From: Rhodopirellula baltica
GTDB taxonomy: Bacteria > Planctomycetota > Planctomycetia > Pirellulales > Pirellulaceae
Direction: 5' to 3'
Length of the DNA: 64,000 nucleotides
Assembly (NCBI GenBank): GCA_002901265.1
Contig: PPHI01000037.1
Location: 186,001 to 250,000 of the forward strand
The position numbers and the translations under genes were made by a program. Positions 1 through 9,800 of this stretch are shown here, in pieces. The first letter of the stretch is position 1, and the number at the start of each line of letters is the position of its first letter. Under the pieces are notes generated by a model, which saw only the letters and a program-made list of their open reading frames with translations, had not been told where the DNA came from and searched no databases.

Positions 1-29
1 CATCCGACTTCACCCGCAGAGAGGCGTCA

Positions 30-788
30 TTGACCAAACTAACCGCACCAGAAGGGACACAAACGTCCTCCTCAAGAGCCACGACGAATCTGCTCGTCAG
101 CGTTCGCAGCGTCCAAGAAGCGCGCATCGCGATTGCGAGCGCTGTCGAGATCATCGATTTGAAAGAACCAAACGGTGGCGCACTCGCACCTGCCTCACCC
201 GAGGTTTGGGACGAAGTCAGTCGCCTGATCGCCCCCCCCGAACACTCCCGCCTCAAACTCTCCCTCGCGCTCGGCGAATCCGAGACGGCGATTGAGCTCG
301 CCGATCGGGTGCCACCAACCGCTCGTTTCGCAAAAGCAGGCCCCAGCGGATTGGGTGATGCCACTGAACTGTCCCAACTCTGGAAACAGCTTCGCGAACG
401 GCTGCCACCCGCTGTCACCTTGGTCGCTGTCGCATACGCGGATTCAGACTTTGCGACGACGATTCCGCCAGAACAGGTGATGTCGTTGGCGAGCCAAAAC
501 GGCATCCGGCATGTCCTGATCGACACCTTTGGTAAACAAGCCGGTTCGTCGGTGGATCTGCTCGGTACAGCCAGGCTTGAATCTTTGGCGATCGAAGCCC
601 GCAAGAAAAACATTTGGTGGGCGCTGGCAGGGTCACTGCGTCTGACTGACGCGGAGATGCTGCTCCGGTCGGCAGCGGCACCAAATTGTTTCGCCATCCG
701 AGGGGCGGTCTGTGAAGGCGATCGGCGCGGCGGGTTAGCAGCCGATCGATTGGCGCGATGGACCGAATTGCTGCGAGGCCGATGCTGA
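30..788 (+). CDS. mfnB: (5-formylfuran-3-yl)methyl phosphate synthase (MfnB)
   Basis: This protein of 252 aa aligns with the archaeal MfnB family (DUF556), which condenses two glyceraldehyde-3-phosphate molecules into 4-(hydroxymethyl)-2-furancarboxaldehyde phosphate, the furan precursor of methanofuran. The N-terminal block LLVSVRSVQEA is followed by IIDLKEPNGGAL with a conserved Lys45. Further on are LIDTFGKQ with Lys169, equivalent to the catalytic lysine of the family, then ALAGSLRL and the C-terminal FAIRGAVCEGDRRGG. The start is a TTG at 30, preceded by an AGAGAGG ribosome site at about 18-24; no nearby ATG is in frame. About 20 residues precede the conserved core, slightly more than in archaeal members. 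Planctomycetes carry tetrahydromethanopterin/methanofuran-linked formaldehyde oxidation genes, so this fits that cytosolic C1 pathway. The next gene is convergent, 13 bases away. Confidence 0.92.
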   Translation: MTKLTAPEGTQTSSSRATTNLLVSVRSVQEARIAIASAVEIIDLKEPNGGALAPASPEVWDEVSRLIAPPEHSRLKLSLALGESETAIELADRVPPTARFAKAGPSGLGDATELSQLWKQLRERLPPAVTLVAVAYADSDFATTIPPEQVMSLASQNGIRHVLIDTFGKQAGSSVDLLGTARLESLAIEARKKNIWWALAGSLRLTDAEMLLRSAAAPNCFAIRGAVCEGDRRGGLAADRLARWTELLRGRC

Positions 789-823
789 CCGGATCAACTG
801 ACTAGACCCAATCCAATCCGGTC
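787..823. terminator. Possible bidirectional hairpin between convergent genes
   Basis: Inverted repeat GACCGGAT (787-794) and ATCCGGTC (816-823) with a 21-base loop. It spans both stop codons of the convergent genes at 30-788 and 802-1029. There is no clear T-run on either side, so function as a terminator is only an inference. Confidence 0.25.
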
Positions 824-1029
824 AACTTATGCAGCCGCTCTTCGAAGTTACCGATCAAGCCGCCGACCAAAGTCCACTCGTTCTTCGCACGCAGCTCAAT
901 CTCTCCAAACTTGTTAATCCGCACAATCGAATCGCCTTTTACACCGGCGTCGTGCAACTGTTTGAAGTCGATCTCACCTTCGTTGACGATATCTAGCAGT
1001 GTTTTTCCGGTCAGTTCAATGAATTCCAT
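802..1029 (-). CDS. Small conserved hypothetical protein (75 aa)
   Basis: I do not recognise a named family. The frame stays open up to 1167, but the ATG at 1029 is preferred because a strong ribosome site (GAGATGAGG on the minus strand, 1032-1040) lies just upstream; the longer version has a Cys/Trp-rich extension that looks non-coding. The 75-residue product starts MEFIELTGKTLLDIV, is acidic at the N-terminus, and ends with a compact amphipathic stretch (EERLHKLTGLDWV). There is no signal peptide, membrane segment or cysteine pair, so it is probably a small cytosolic protein. It converges with mfnB and diverges from the secreted TraB-like gene. Confidence 0.6.
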   Translation of the reverse strand: MEFIELTGKTLLDIVNEGEIDFKQLHDAGVKGDSIVRINKFGEIELRAKNEWTLVGGLIGNFEERLHKLTGLDWV

Positions 1030-1276
1030 GGCCTCATCTCGCTCGACAAATACTCGCGAAAACGCGACAAAAGTGAACTTAAAAAGTCGGTCGGGGGTTG
1101 GGTTTCGAATCGGCCAACACCAATCACTAAGATAGTCCCCGCCAAAAGATTCGCGCCGACCGATCACCCAAGATTCGTAAAAACGACACGAATGGTTGCG
1201 GAAGTTGCCGCATCGCTTTCAGAGCGCTATGCTTAATCCAACAGATGTCTTTTCCCATTGGCAAACGAAATCGATC

Positions 1277-2203
1277 ATGCGATTTGTAATCCGACTCTCC
1301 GCGTTGGCTGTCCTGTTTTCCGCACTTGCCGCGGTTACCACTTGGGCACAAACCACGACCGAACAACCCGCCAAGCCGGACACGAATCAAAGCGACAAAG
1401 ACGCTTCCGAATCGGAAAAGTACATTCGGATCGAACGCGACAAAGACGGACGCAAACTGGCCTTACAAACAGCGATCGTGCGATTCGAAGGCCAAGCGGA
1501 AACCGAGCATGCGGGCGTGGTTGTCGACTTGGTTGGCGTCGTTCACATCGGTGAAAAAGATTACTACCGCGAACTGAACGATCTGCTGGGCACCTACGAT
1601 TCGGTGCTTTATGAATTGGTCGCTCCCGACGGGACGCGCATTCGTCCTGAAGACCTCAAACAGCGTCGCTCGATCGTCGCCTCGATGCAAACCGGCATGA
1701 AGGACATGCTGAAGCTGGAATACCAACTGGAACAGATCGACTACATGGCCGAAAACTTTCGGCACGCCGACATGAGCCCAGAAGAGTTCACCGAGGACTT
1801 GGAACGTCGTGGTGACAGTGTCGTAAAGATGATGGCCCGTATGATGGGCGCCGGGCTTGCCACCCAAGCCAAAACCGGTGGTGACCTCGGCGTGCTAATG
1901 GCCTTGTTCAGTCAAGACCGATCGACGGCTATGAAGAACGCGATGGCCAAGCAATTGATTGATATGGAAGCTGTCACGGCTGGAATGGATGATGCCAACG
2001 GCGAAAACACACTGATCAAAGGCCGTAACGCCAAAGCCTTCGAAGTGCTCAAAGAAGAACTTGCCAAAGGCAACAAGAAGCTTGCCGTGTTCTACGGGGC
2101 AGGTCACCTGAGCGATATGGCCGAACGCCTTGAAAATGATTTCCAAATGCGTCCGACCAGCACCACGTGGTTCAACGCCTGGGACTTGAAAGGCGACCAA
2201 TAG
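1277..2203 (+). CDS. Secreted TraB/GumN (PrgY/Tiki-like) family protein
   Basis: The frame is open from 1196, but the ATG at 1277 gives a good signal peptide (MRFVIRLSALAVLFSALAAV, cleavage near TTWAQ), so I choose that start; the mature protein is about 285 aa. After a Ser/Asp/Lys-rich linker comes VDLVGVVHIGEKDYY, the N-terminal histidine motif of the TraB/GumN fold. It is followed by a conserved acidic YELVAPDG and, near the C-terminus, VFYGAGHLSDMAERL, which matches the second conserved Gly-His motif. TraB/Tiki relatives include metal-dependent peptidases (Tiki) and pheromone-control proteins (PrgY). The exact substrate cannot be told from sequence. Export to the periplasm or outer surface is inferred from the signal peptide. 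Confidence 0.7.
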   Translation: MRFVIRLSALAVLFSALAAVTTWAQTTTEQPAKPDTNQSDKDASESEKYIRIERDKDGRKLALQTAIVRFEGQAETEHAGVVVDLVGVVHIGEKDYYRELNDLLGTYDSVLYELVAPDGTRIRPEDLKQRRSIVASMQTGMKDMLKLEYQLEQIDYMAENFRHADMSPEEFTEDLERRGDSVVKMMARMMGAGLATQAKTGGDLGVLMALFSQDRSTAMKNAMAKQLIDMEAVTAGMDDANGENTLIKGRNAKAFEVLKEELAKGNKKLAVFYGAGHLSDMAERLENDFQMRPTSTTWFNAWDLKGDQ

Positions 2204-2288
2204 ACGCAATCCAAACGCGTGCCCGCAGGTGTCATTGGCTTCGAATCACAATCGTTTGAAGTAGGCTCCACGACGTAATAACGCTTGG

Positions 2289-3005
2289 TCAAGCGACAGC
2301 GCGTTCCAATCGTTGCTCAAGCTCTTTCGCTTTCGGCGTCTTTGCACTCTGATGTTCCACTCGACAGGAATGGATCGCTTCTTGTGGATCCGTTTCGCCT
2401 TCGAGCTTCAACAGCGCCGATTGAATTCGTGCGGTATGTGATTCCACTGACTCGTCTTCGTACGGATAGACGGGTTCGCCGAAGACGCAATCGATCTTTG
2501 CAAACGGCAATGGGACCTGCGTGCGGTCCCACGACTTTTTAACGATCACCCGCGACGACGGGACAAAGCACAGCGGAATGACCGGGGTCGCTGTTTTTTG
2601 CGACAACAATGCCACACCGGGATGGACACACCCACGCGGCCCTTTTGGCCCGTCGACGGCCAAGTAGGCCGGTCGGTTACTCTGAACGTGATGGACCAAA
2701 CCAAGTAACGCTGCGGCGCCACCCTTGCGACGCGCTCCGCCACTGCCGCGAATCGGAACGACACCAGAAAGTTCCAGGACCTTGGCGATCAAGTCGCCGT
2801 CTTCGCTTCGCGAAACCAGCGCGCCAGTTTCCGGTTCCGCAGGGACAATCGTTGCCAGTTGCTGGGCGTGTAATGCCGCGTAGATATACGTTTGCCCCTG
2901 GCTGCGGATCGCCGCGCGAGGATCATTGATAGGTTGGATCCGACACGTCCACTTCAATAGCCGGACGTAGCCGATCAGTACGTTGGATAAAAGTCGCTTT
3001 AACAC
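2289..3005 (-). CDS. DUF374 lysophospholipid acyltransferase-like protein
   Basis: This 238 aa protein has the layout of DUF374 members of the LPLAT superfamily, which transfer acyl chains in membrane lipid or lipid A-type synthesis. Visible family blocks are YIYAALHAQQLA in the position of the usual H-x4-D/WHG motif, LVSRSEDGDLIAKVLE, VVPIRGSGGARRKGG, AYLAVDGPKGPRG (the glycerophosphate-binding block) and TPVIPLCFVP. The acceptor histidine is present, but the classical aspartate of HxxxxD is replaced (HAQQLA), as in many DUF374 proteins. There is a hydrophobic N-terminus but no clear signal peptide, suggesting peripheral inner-membrane association. It lies downstream of the small CxxC protein on the same strand with a gap of about 126 bases. 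Confidence 0.8.
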   Translation of the reverse strand: MLKRLLSNVLIGYVRLLKWTCRIQPINDPRAAIRSQGQTYIYAALHAQQLATIVPAEPETGALVSRSEDGDLIAKVLELSGVVPIRGSGGARRKGGAAALLGLVHHVQSNRPAYLAVDGPKGPRGCVHPGVALLSQKTATPVIPLCFVPSSRVIVKKSWDRTQVPLPFAKIDCVFGEPVYPYEDESVESHTARIQSALLKLEGETDPQEAIHSCRVEHQSAKTPKAKELEQRLERAVA

Positions 3006-3131
3006 CGGACCGCATTCCGATTCTTATTGCTAGCAAATTACAACGTTTCTCGCGGAGAAAGTTGGCAATGCAAAAAGGCATTGATAGAACGCGGGGGCGG
3101 AACCGGGCAAGACAGATTTGTCGGTGGCGGC

Positions 3132-3515
3132 TTATTGCCCGCCAGCGGGATTCTCGATCCAAGCTTGAAAGCACGGCGAGCAGAGCAGCATTCGTCGGCG
3201 ACAATGCACTTGGTTTTCGGCATCGACACGGGGCGTCGATTCGAGTTGCTGAATGACCTTGCCCCATTCGAGCTCGATTTCTTCGAGCGACAGCGAGTTG
3301 GGCGCATCCAGGATCGGAGGTGACGAGTCGACTTTGGCGTTGATGTCGATCTCATAGAACTCGCCCCGGCCTTGATAGAGCTCTTTGAGGCAGCGGTCAC
3401 ATAGCCCAACGGACTCATCCGGCCCAATCGCGTCGTCTGGGACTTCATGCATGGGATCGACCTGAACAGGAGTAGCGGAAAAGTTCGAAGCTCGCCGATC
3501 GTCACTGCCGCACAT
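3132..3515 (-). CDS. Small CxxC zinc-ribbon-like hypothetical protein
   Basis: Unnamed 127 aa protein with cysteines arranged as two knuckles: CDRC (Cys39/Cys42) and a C-terminal group with His104, Cys105, Cys112 and Cys115 (LLCSPC). This is compatible with a single zinc-binding fold joined by an acidic linker (residues 55-100). It has no signal peptide or membrane segment. The start at 3515 has no strong ribosome site; Met22 at 3452 is an alternative that keeps all the cysteines. It diverges from the giant gene that begins at 3839. Function unknown. Confidence 0.55.
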   Translation of the reverse strand: MCGSDDRRASNFSATPVQVDPMHEVPDDAIGPDESVGLCDRCLKELYQGRGEFYEIDINAKVDSSPPILDAPNSLSLEEIELEWGKVIQQLESTPRVDAENQVHCRRRMLLCSPCFQAWIENPAGGQ

Positions 3516-3838
3516 GTCAACAGTCGGACAACGAGTTCGCAGTGTGACTCAGTGTACCAAATCGATCTCGCTGTCCCCTGAAAAAGCACGGCGAATTCAA
3601 TCCTCTTCGCCAGTGCATCATCGGCTGAGTGGATCCGTTCACTATCGAACTCAAACGACGCGATCACGCCGACTTCTACCAACACTGTTGGCCTGTCACG
3701 AAGCGACCGTGAAGTTCTTGATGAAATGCTTCGGTTGAAACGTCTGTGCTGGTTGCACGGCCCCCCATGACCCCATAGGTTCTTTCCATCCGGGGGGCCG
3801 TCCCGATCGTCAGAGCACCAACCAGAGGATTTCGGAAG
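3516..3838. promoter_or_regulatory. Divergent intergenic region with leader hairpin
   Basis: This 323-base gap separates the small CxxC gene (minus) from the first giant gene (plus), so it should hold both promoters; I see no convincing -35/-10 pair. It contains one striking element, a perfect GC-rich 10-base inverted repeat (listed separately), and an AGAGGA ribosome site at 3824-3829, nine bases before the giant gene's ATG. No small gene with a ribosome site was recognised here. Confidence 0.5.
3757..3801 (+). promoter_or_regulatory. GC-rich hairpin upstream of giant gene
   Basis: ACGGCCCCCC (3757-3766) is perfectly complementary to GGGGGGCCGT (3792-3801), with a 25-base loop. It ends 37 bases before the start codon of the giant ORF at 3839 and would lie in its 5' leader. 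It could be a 5' mRNA-stability stem, an attenuator or an operator. No T-run follows, so it is not a standard terminator. Confidence 0.45.
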
Positions 3839-6800
3839 ATGCAATTGCGAGCGTTGCGAGGAAAAGCGAATACAGAACGGGCACGACGCAGGAAGCAGTT
3901 CGCCCGGCAAATCTGGGGATTGGAACAACTCGAAGACCGCCGCATGTTGGCGTCTGACACGTTGCAGTTGGATTTCAATTCACAACTCGACGACGCGGGA
4001 AACAATCAAGGCGATTTGGTCTTCAACGGCCCCCGAGATTTTCAAGTCACTTTCACCGACGATGATTCGGCGGGCGCCACTGGTGGCGATGCCGATGGTG
4101 TTCATCTGACGAACAGTAATTTTGGCAACATCAAAGTCGGCGACCAGAACGACTTCGTCATCGGTGCATTCAATACCAGCAGCGGCCTGGACAACTATCA
4201 CACCAGCGGGATCGTTGCCCAATTCAATCGAGGCGTCGATGCGGTCTCCTTCGATGACACTGATGACGACACAACACTGAAACGTCTTTACGCCTTTGAC
4301 GCCGCCGGAAACCTGATCGGACAAACCGCCGAAGACTCACAAGTACGCTTCAGTATCGACATGAACGATACGGGCGGAAAACAAATCCATTCGATCGAAT
4401 TTGATACGCTGCCCGGAACCGAAGGCGGAAGCAACGACGGGACCTATTTCACTCTCGATAACTTTGAAGTCAGCTATCGATCCGCTGATGCACCATTGCC
4501 GATCGTCGCGGGGGATGGCGTTTCGATCGACCTTTACAATGGAATCGGAGGTGGCCCCGCACCAACACCTGCGACCATCGCGGCGCTTACACCAAGTGGC
4601 ACCACCCTGAGCCCGTTTGTGGACTTTCCCAACCCCGGGTCAGTGATCAACGTTGGCAACTCTTTCAATAACTTTTTTGCGAGCACGACGACTCCGCCGG
4701 ATCAGGTCTCTGGGTTGTCGGCATCGAACTTTATCCTCGACATCGATTTTTACTTGCGTGTCGAAGAATCGATGGATCTAACCCCGGCTACGGATGACAT
4801 CGACATCTCGATTTCGGTCGGCAGCGACGATGGGTTCTATCTGACCGTTGACAACGCGTTCATCGGATCGACTGGCGATCGCGCATTCTCATTCAGTGGC
4901 TTCAATTTAAGTTTCGCCGAGCCAGGACTGTACCCGGTCGATTTGCTGTTCTCCGCAAACTCAGTCGGCCAAAGTGGTTTGGAACTGCATTGGAACACAG
5001 CCTCCACCGGATCACAGTTGATTCCGCAGTCGGCGATGTACGTCGATCCCAATGTCGGAAACCAGCAGATCACCTTTGAGGAACTTACGGCAGGCGCAAT
5101 CGTCTCCGATCAGTTCGTCGACAAGGGCATCCTGTTTTCGACACTCGGTGGCCAATTGCAAGTTACCGACGCATTCCCCAGCGACTTTGTTCCCGTCTCC
5201 GCCCCGTATGTGTTCGCTGACCCAACGGCCAACCCCACAGAAACTGGTGAGGTTGAGTTTACGTTTGTCGTCCCTGGCACTTCCGTCCCCGCCTCCACCG
5301 ACCTCTTTAGTTTTTATGCGATCGATGCGGAAGGAATCGGTGTAACGGCGACCGCATTCGACCAAACCGGCGCTGTCCTGTTCTCTGATACGTTCAACGC
5401 CGGAGGGGCCACCCAGGACTTGGTAACCATTGCCGAACCGGGCATTGCCAAAGTCGTCCTTACACTTGGTGACACCACAGACACCTCTGCGATCGACAAC
5501 ATCACATTCAACACGCCGACTCCACTGCTTGCCGATCTTTCGGCCTCGGCGATCACCGGTTCATTGATCGCGCAAGCACTACAACCGCTCTCGCTTGAGT
5601 ACCAAGTCGACAACATAGGTTTTGCCACAACACCGGCCGGACGATCCGATGTCGTTTACCTGTCGTCTGACCCACAGCTTGATTTGGGATCAGACACCCC
5701 GGTCGGATCCCTGACCACGGGTGATTCGGTGGACGTTGGCTTGCAAGAAACGCTGACCGTCTCCGTCTCGGTTCCTGACATCGTACCTGGTGACTATTTC
5801 TTGATCGTCAATGTAAATGACGATGGATTGATCACAGAACCGTCACTGAGCAACAACCAGGTCTCCATCCCCGTTCACATTCCCGCTTCGTCGCCAACGA
5901 TCAACTCACAATCCCCGAACGGATTTACGGCAGACGACATCACTCGGATCACGCTGGGCCTTTCCGAACCGGTTGCTTTTGACGGCGCCAACGATCCGGC
6001 CTCCTACGTTTTGACCGACCTTGGTCCCGACCGGCAACTTGGTGGCGGTGACGACATCACCATCCCTGTCGCCCCTGCCTATCTCAATGGGACCGACCGC
6101 ATCGACTTATTGCCCAGCCAAGGGGCAACAATCGATCTGAACAATTGGACTGAACACGATTATTCAGGCAACGGCGGCGCAGGCGACTGGCGGATCGAGA
6201 ATGGTGGCGAAAGCGTCAAACAATATGTCAACGGCAACCCCACGTTCTTTGTCAGCGACACTGACTTTATTGATCGTGAGTTTGTTGGCCGGATCGCGGT
6301 CGAAACAACCGGCGACGATGACTATATCGGGATCGCATTCGGCTTCAATGCAGACACCACCTCGCGACCAGACGATTACTACTTGCTGTCTTGGAAACAA
6401 GGAAACCAAGGTGCCGCCGAGGCCGGTTTCAAATTAATCAAAATGACGAATTCGGCCGGTGCATCGGGTGTTGTCGATCGACTTTGGGATGGTGAAAACT
6501 CTACCTTTGGCGCCGCCCAGCTACAGGTTCTCGCCCGCAACACTTCGAACAATGGCTGGGCCGACAATACCGAGTACGAGTTCGCGATTCGCTATGACTC
6601 CAACGGCGATATCCAAGTTTCGATCCGGCGTGCCAGTGACGGTGTCGAATTCTTTAATGCCAGCGTCAACGACCCCGATCCGCTCGGCCCCGGAAAAATA
6701 GGTTTCTATAACTACAGTCAATCACTGGTGCGGTACAGCGGATTACGCCAGTCACAATTTCTAGACGAAGGCACCTACCAAATCACGGCGTACTCTGGTG

Positions 6801-9800
6801 ACGCCGGGCTTGCGAACGACGATGGCGTCCCGCTCGATGGGAACCCGGCTGTCCCCGGGTTTGAAGACTATGTCGGCTACTTTACGATCGATCAAACCCC
6901 GCCGATCCGCCAGACGGTAACGCCTTCTTCAACGGGCGTCGAAATCGAATTCTTTGATGCCGGTGGCATGGACCCTGCAAGTGTTGAAACGATCGCCAAC
7001 TACACGCTGACCAGTACCGGGGGGGATGGCATTTTTGACAACGGTAACGATCTTCCGATACCGATCGAAAACGTCACCTTTGATCCAAGCACCAACACCG
7101 CTCGCTTAACTTTCCAAGACGGACTATTCGACGAACGATACCAATTGACAATCAACGGTGTTGTCGACCTTGCGGGAAATTCGATCGTCAGTCCCGACCT
7201 TTCAAACTTTGACTTAGTCACAATCCCGGCAAGCGTCGGCATCGACTTGCAAAGCGGAAGTGACTCGGGTGTGTCAAACACCGACAGATTGACCAACGTG
7301 ACCACGCCGACATTTGATGTGTCGATCAACAAAGCGGGTCAGGTCGAAATCGACTTCGATAACGATGGCGTGTCGGATTACTTAACCTGGATCGCCAACC
7401 CGGGCACTCTTTCGGTCACCGCCCCAACGCTGATCGACGGCAACTACACCGTCACCGCAACGTTGACACCACCCGTTGGCACTTCGGTAGACAACAACGT
7501 CACCATTGAAGTCGACACCATGGGTCCCGCGGTGTTGCCAGGTGCTGCAACCGAAGATGCACCACTGGACCGCCGTACGGTCATGTTCAGTGAAGCGATT
7601 GACCTGTCCAGCGTTCTGCCACAAGACATCACAATGACAGGGCCGTCTGGGCTGATTCCGTTGACCAACGGCTTTGGCTCTGGCGACGTTTACACGTTCG
7701 AATTTGATTCGATCTTCGCAGCCGGGACCTACACCATCAGCGGATCGGTAGGGCTTCGCGATCTTGCCGGAAACCAGGCCAACCAGAACGGCGATGCACT
7801 CAACGGACAACCTGGCGACGAGCCAGTCGACACGTTCGAATTGCTGCCCGATACGATCGCACCGTTCGTGCAATCCTTTTCACCGACTGGCGTTCGTCGT
7901 GATGGCGTCGATGTCTTGACAGTGGAATTCAGTGAACCGATCGACCCGGACACCTTCGACATAGGGCAAGTCACGATCATCGGCCCCAGCGGCCCACTTG
8001 ACCTCTCCGGATCAGAAATCATTCCTGTCAGCAGCACCGCCGGAACGATTTTCTGGACCGACTGGATTAGCGGAAATTCAACCGCCGGCTTCACCGGCTT
8101 GGGAACGATCACGACCGACAGCGGTCCGGTATCGGTCACGTACAACAACCCGCAAGGTATTTCGTTCTTTCAGCCCAGCGGGGGAACAGATTACTGGCAG
8201 AACGGTGGCGGAGGAAGAAACCCGGCGACGTCACCGTACACAAGTGACGAAGTTACCAATATTCCCAGCGGCACAGACATCATCGCCCTCAATCGTGCCG
8301 GAGAGCAGTCGCTTGTGTTTTCGAAGCCAATTGCCAATCCAGTGTTTTCTTATGTCAGCCTGAATGGGAACGGTTACGCTTTTGATCGCGACTTCGACAT
8401 CCTCAGCTTTGGAAACGCCAGCGACGGCAACGATGCGGGATATTGGGGCAGCGGAACCTCTTTCAAAGAGGTCGTCGACTTGGGCGATGGCCTGTTCGAG
8501 TACCGACTACTCGGCACCGGTGAACCGCACGGGACATTGCGTTTCAAAGGGACATTCGATTCCGTTTCTTGGCGAAGCCTTAGCAACGAGAATTGGAACG
8601 GGTTCACCGTCGGGATTGATGCCGCTTCGAGCAGCATCCTTCAATACCAAATCACCACCCCGGGTTTGATCGAACAAGACGGCACCTATGTTGTCATCTT
8701 GGATCAAAACATCGCCGACGTGAGCGGCAATCCGCTCGGCAACGATTTCCAAGCGGCGATCACTATCGACACCATCGGCCCCAGAATTACCAGGGCGGTT
8801 GCGACTGCCACGGCGACCGACAGCTACTTGGATGTCACCTTCGATGAACCGATCGATGAAACCACACTCGGTGCAAATGACATTCTCTTTACCGGTCCGC
8901 CCGGTAACATCGATGTTTCCGCACCATTTCATCTCGGTGGAAACATCTACCGCTTTCAGTTCCTACCTCAAACAGACGTGGGAACGTACGACATTACGAT
9001 CGGCCCCAACGTCGCCGACTTGGTCGGCAACGAACTAGACCAGAACAGAGATGGACAGGGCGGTCAGTCGGACGACGTTTATCAAACCAGTTTGACGATT
9101 GAGCTATCCGACTTGGTGATCGGCGACCTCACCCTCACTCCGCCAAGCGACATTTATTCTGGTCAGCTGGTCACTGTTGATTTCACCACGATCAATCAAG
9201 GCGGACGCGCGGTGTCGTCGCCGTTTAGCGATCGTGTTCAGCTTATTGATTCCGACACCATGACGGTGATCGGCACGGTCACGCTGCCATACGATCCGGC
9301 CATATCGGGCGATCTACTACCGGGCAGCGAACTGCTTCGAACGGCGTCATTCCAATTGCCCGACGGCCTGGCAGGTACCGGCGACTTTGAAATCATCGTC
9401 ACCACCGATGCACTTGGTTCCATTGCCGAAGCCAACCTCGCTGGCGACGCCGAATCAAATAACGAAGCGACGGTGACGTTTAGCGCCACACTCAACGACT
9501 ACCCTGACCTCGCACCGCAAGCGATCACCGGGCCGGCATTCATTTTCACCGGAACGCAGACAAACGTCAGTTGGCAAACGACCAATGCCAGCACGCTGGA
9601 CCTGCAAGGTTCTTGGACCGAGCGTGTTTACTTGGTGAAGCAGAACAGCTCCGTCCAGTTGGCGAGTCTCAACTTCGACAACGAATCGATCGCCGCAGGA
9701 TCGTTTGCGGTGCGGTCCCGCCAGGTCACCATCCCTGCTGGCTTGGAACCAGGCGAATGGCGGCTTCAGGTGGATGTCGACACCGGACAAACGGTGACGG

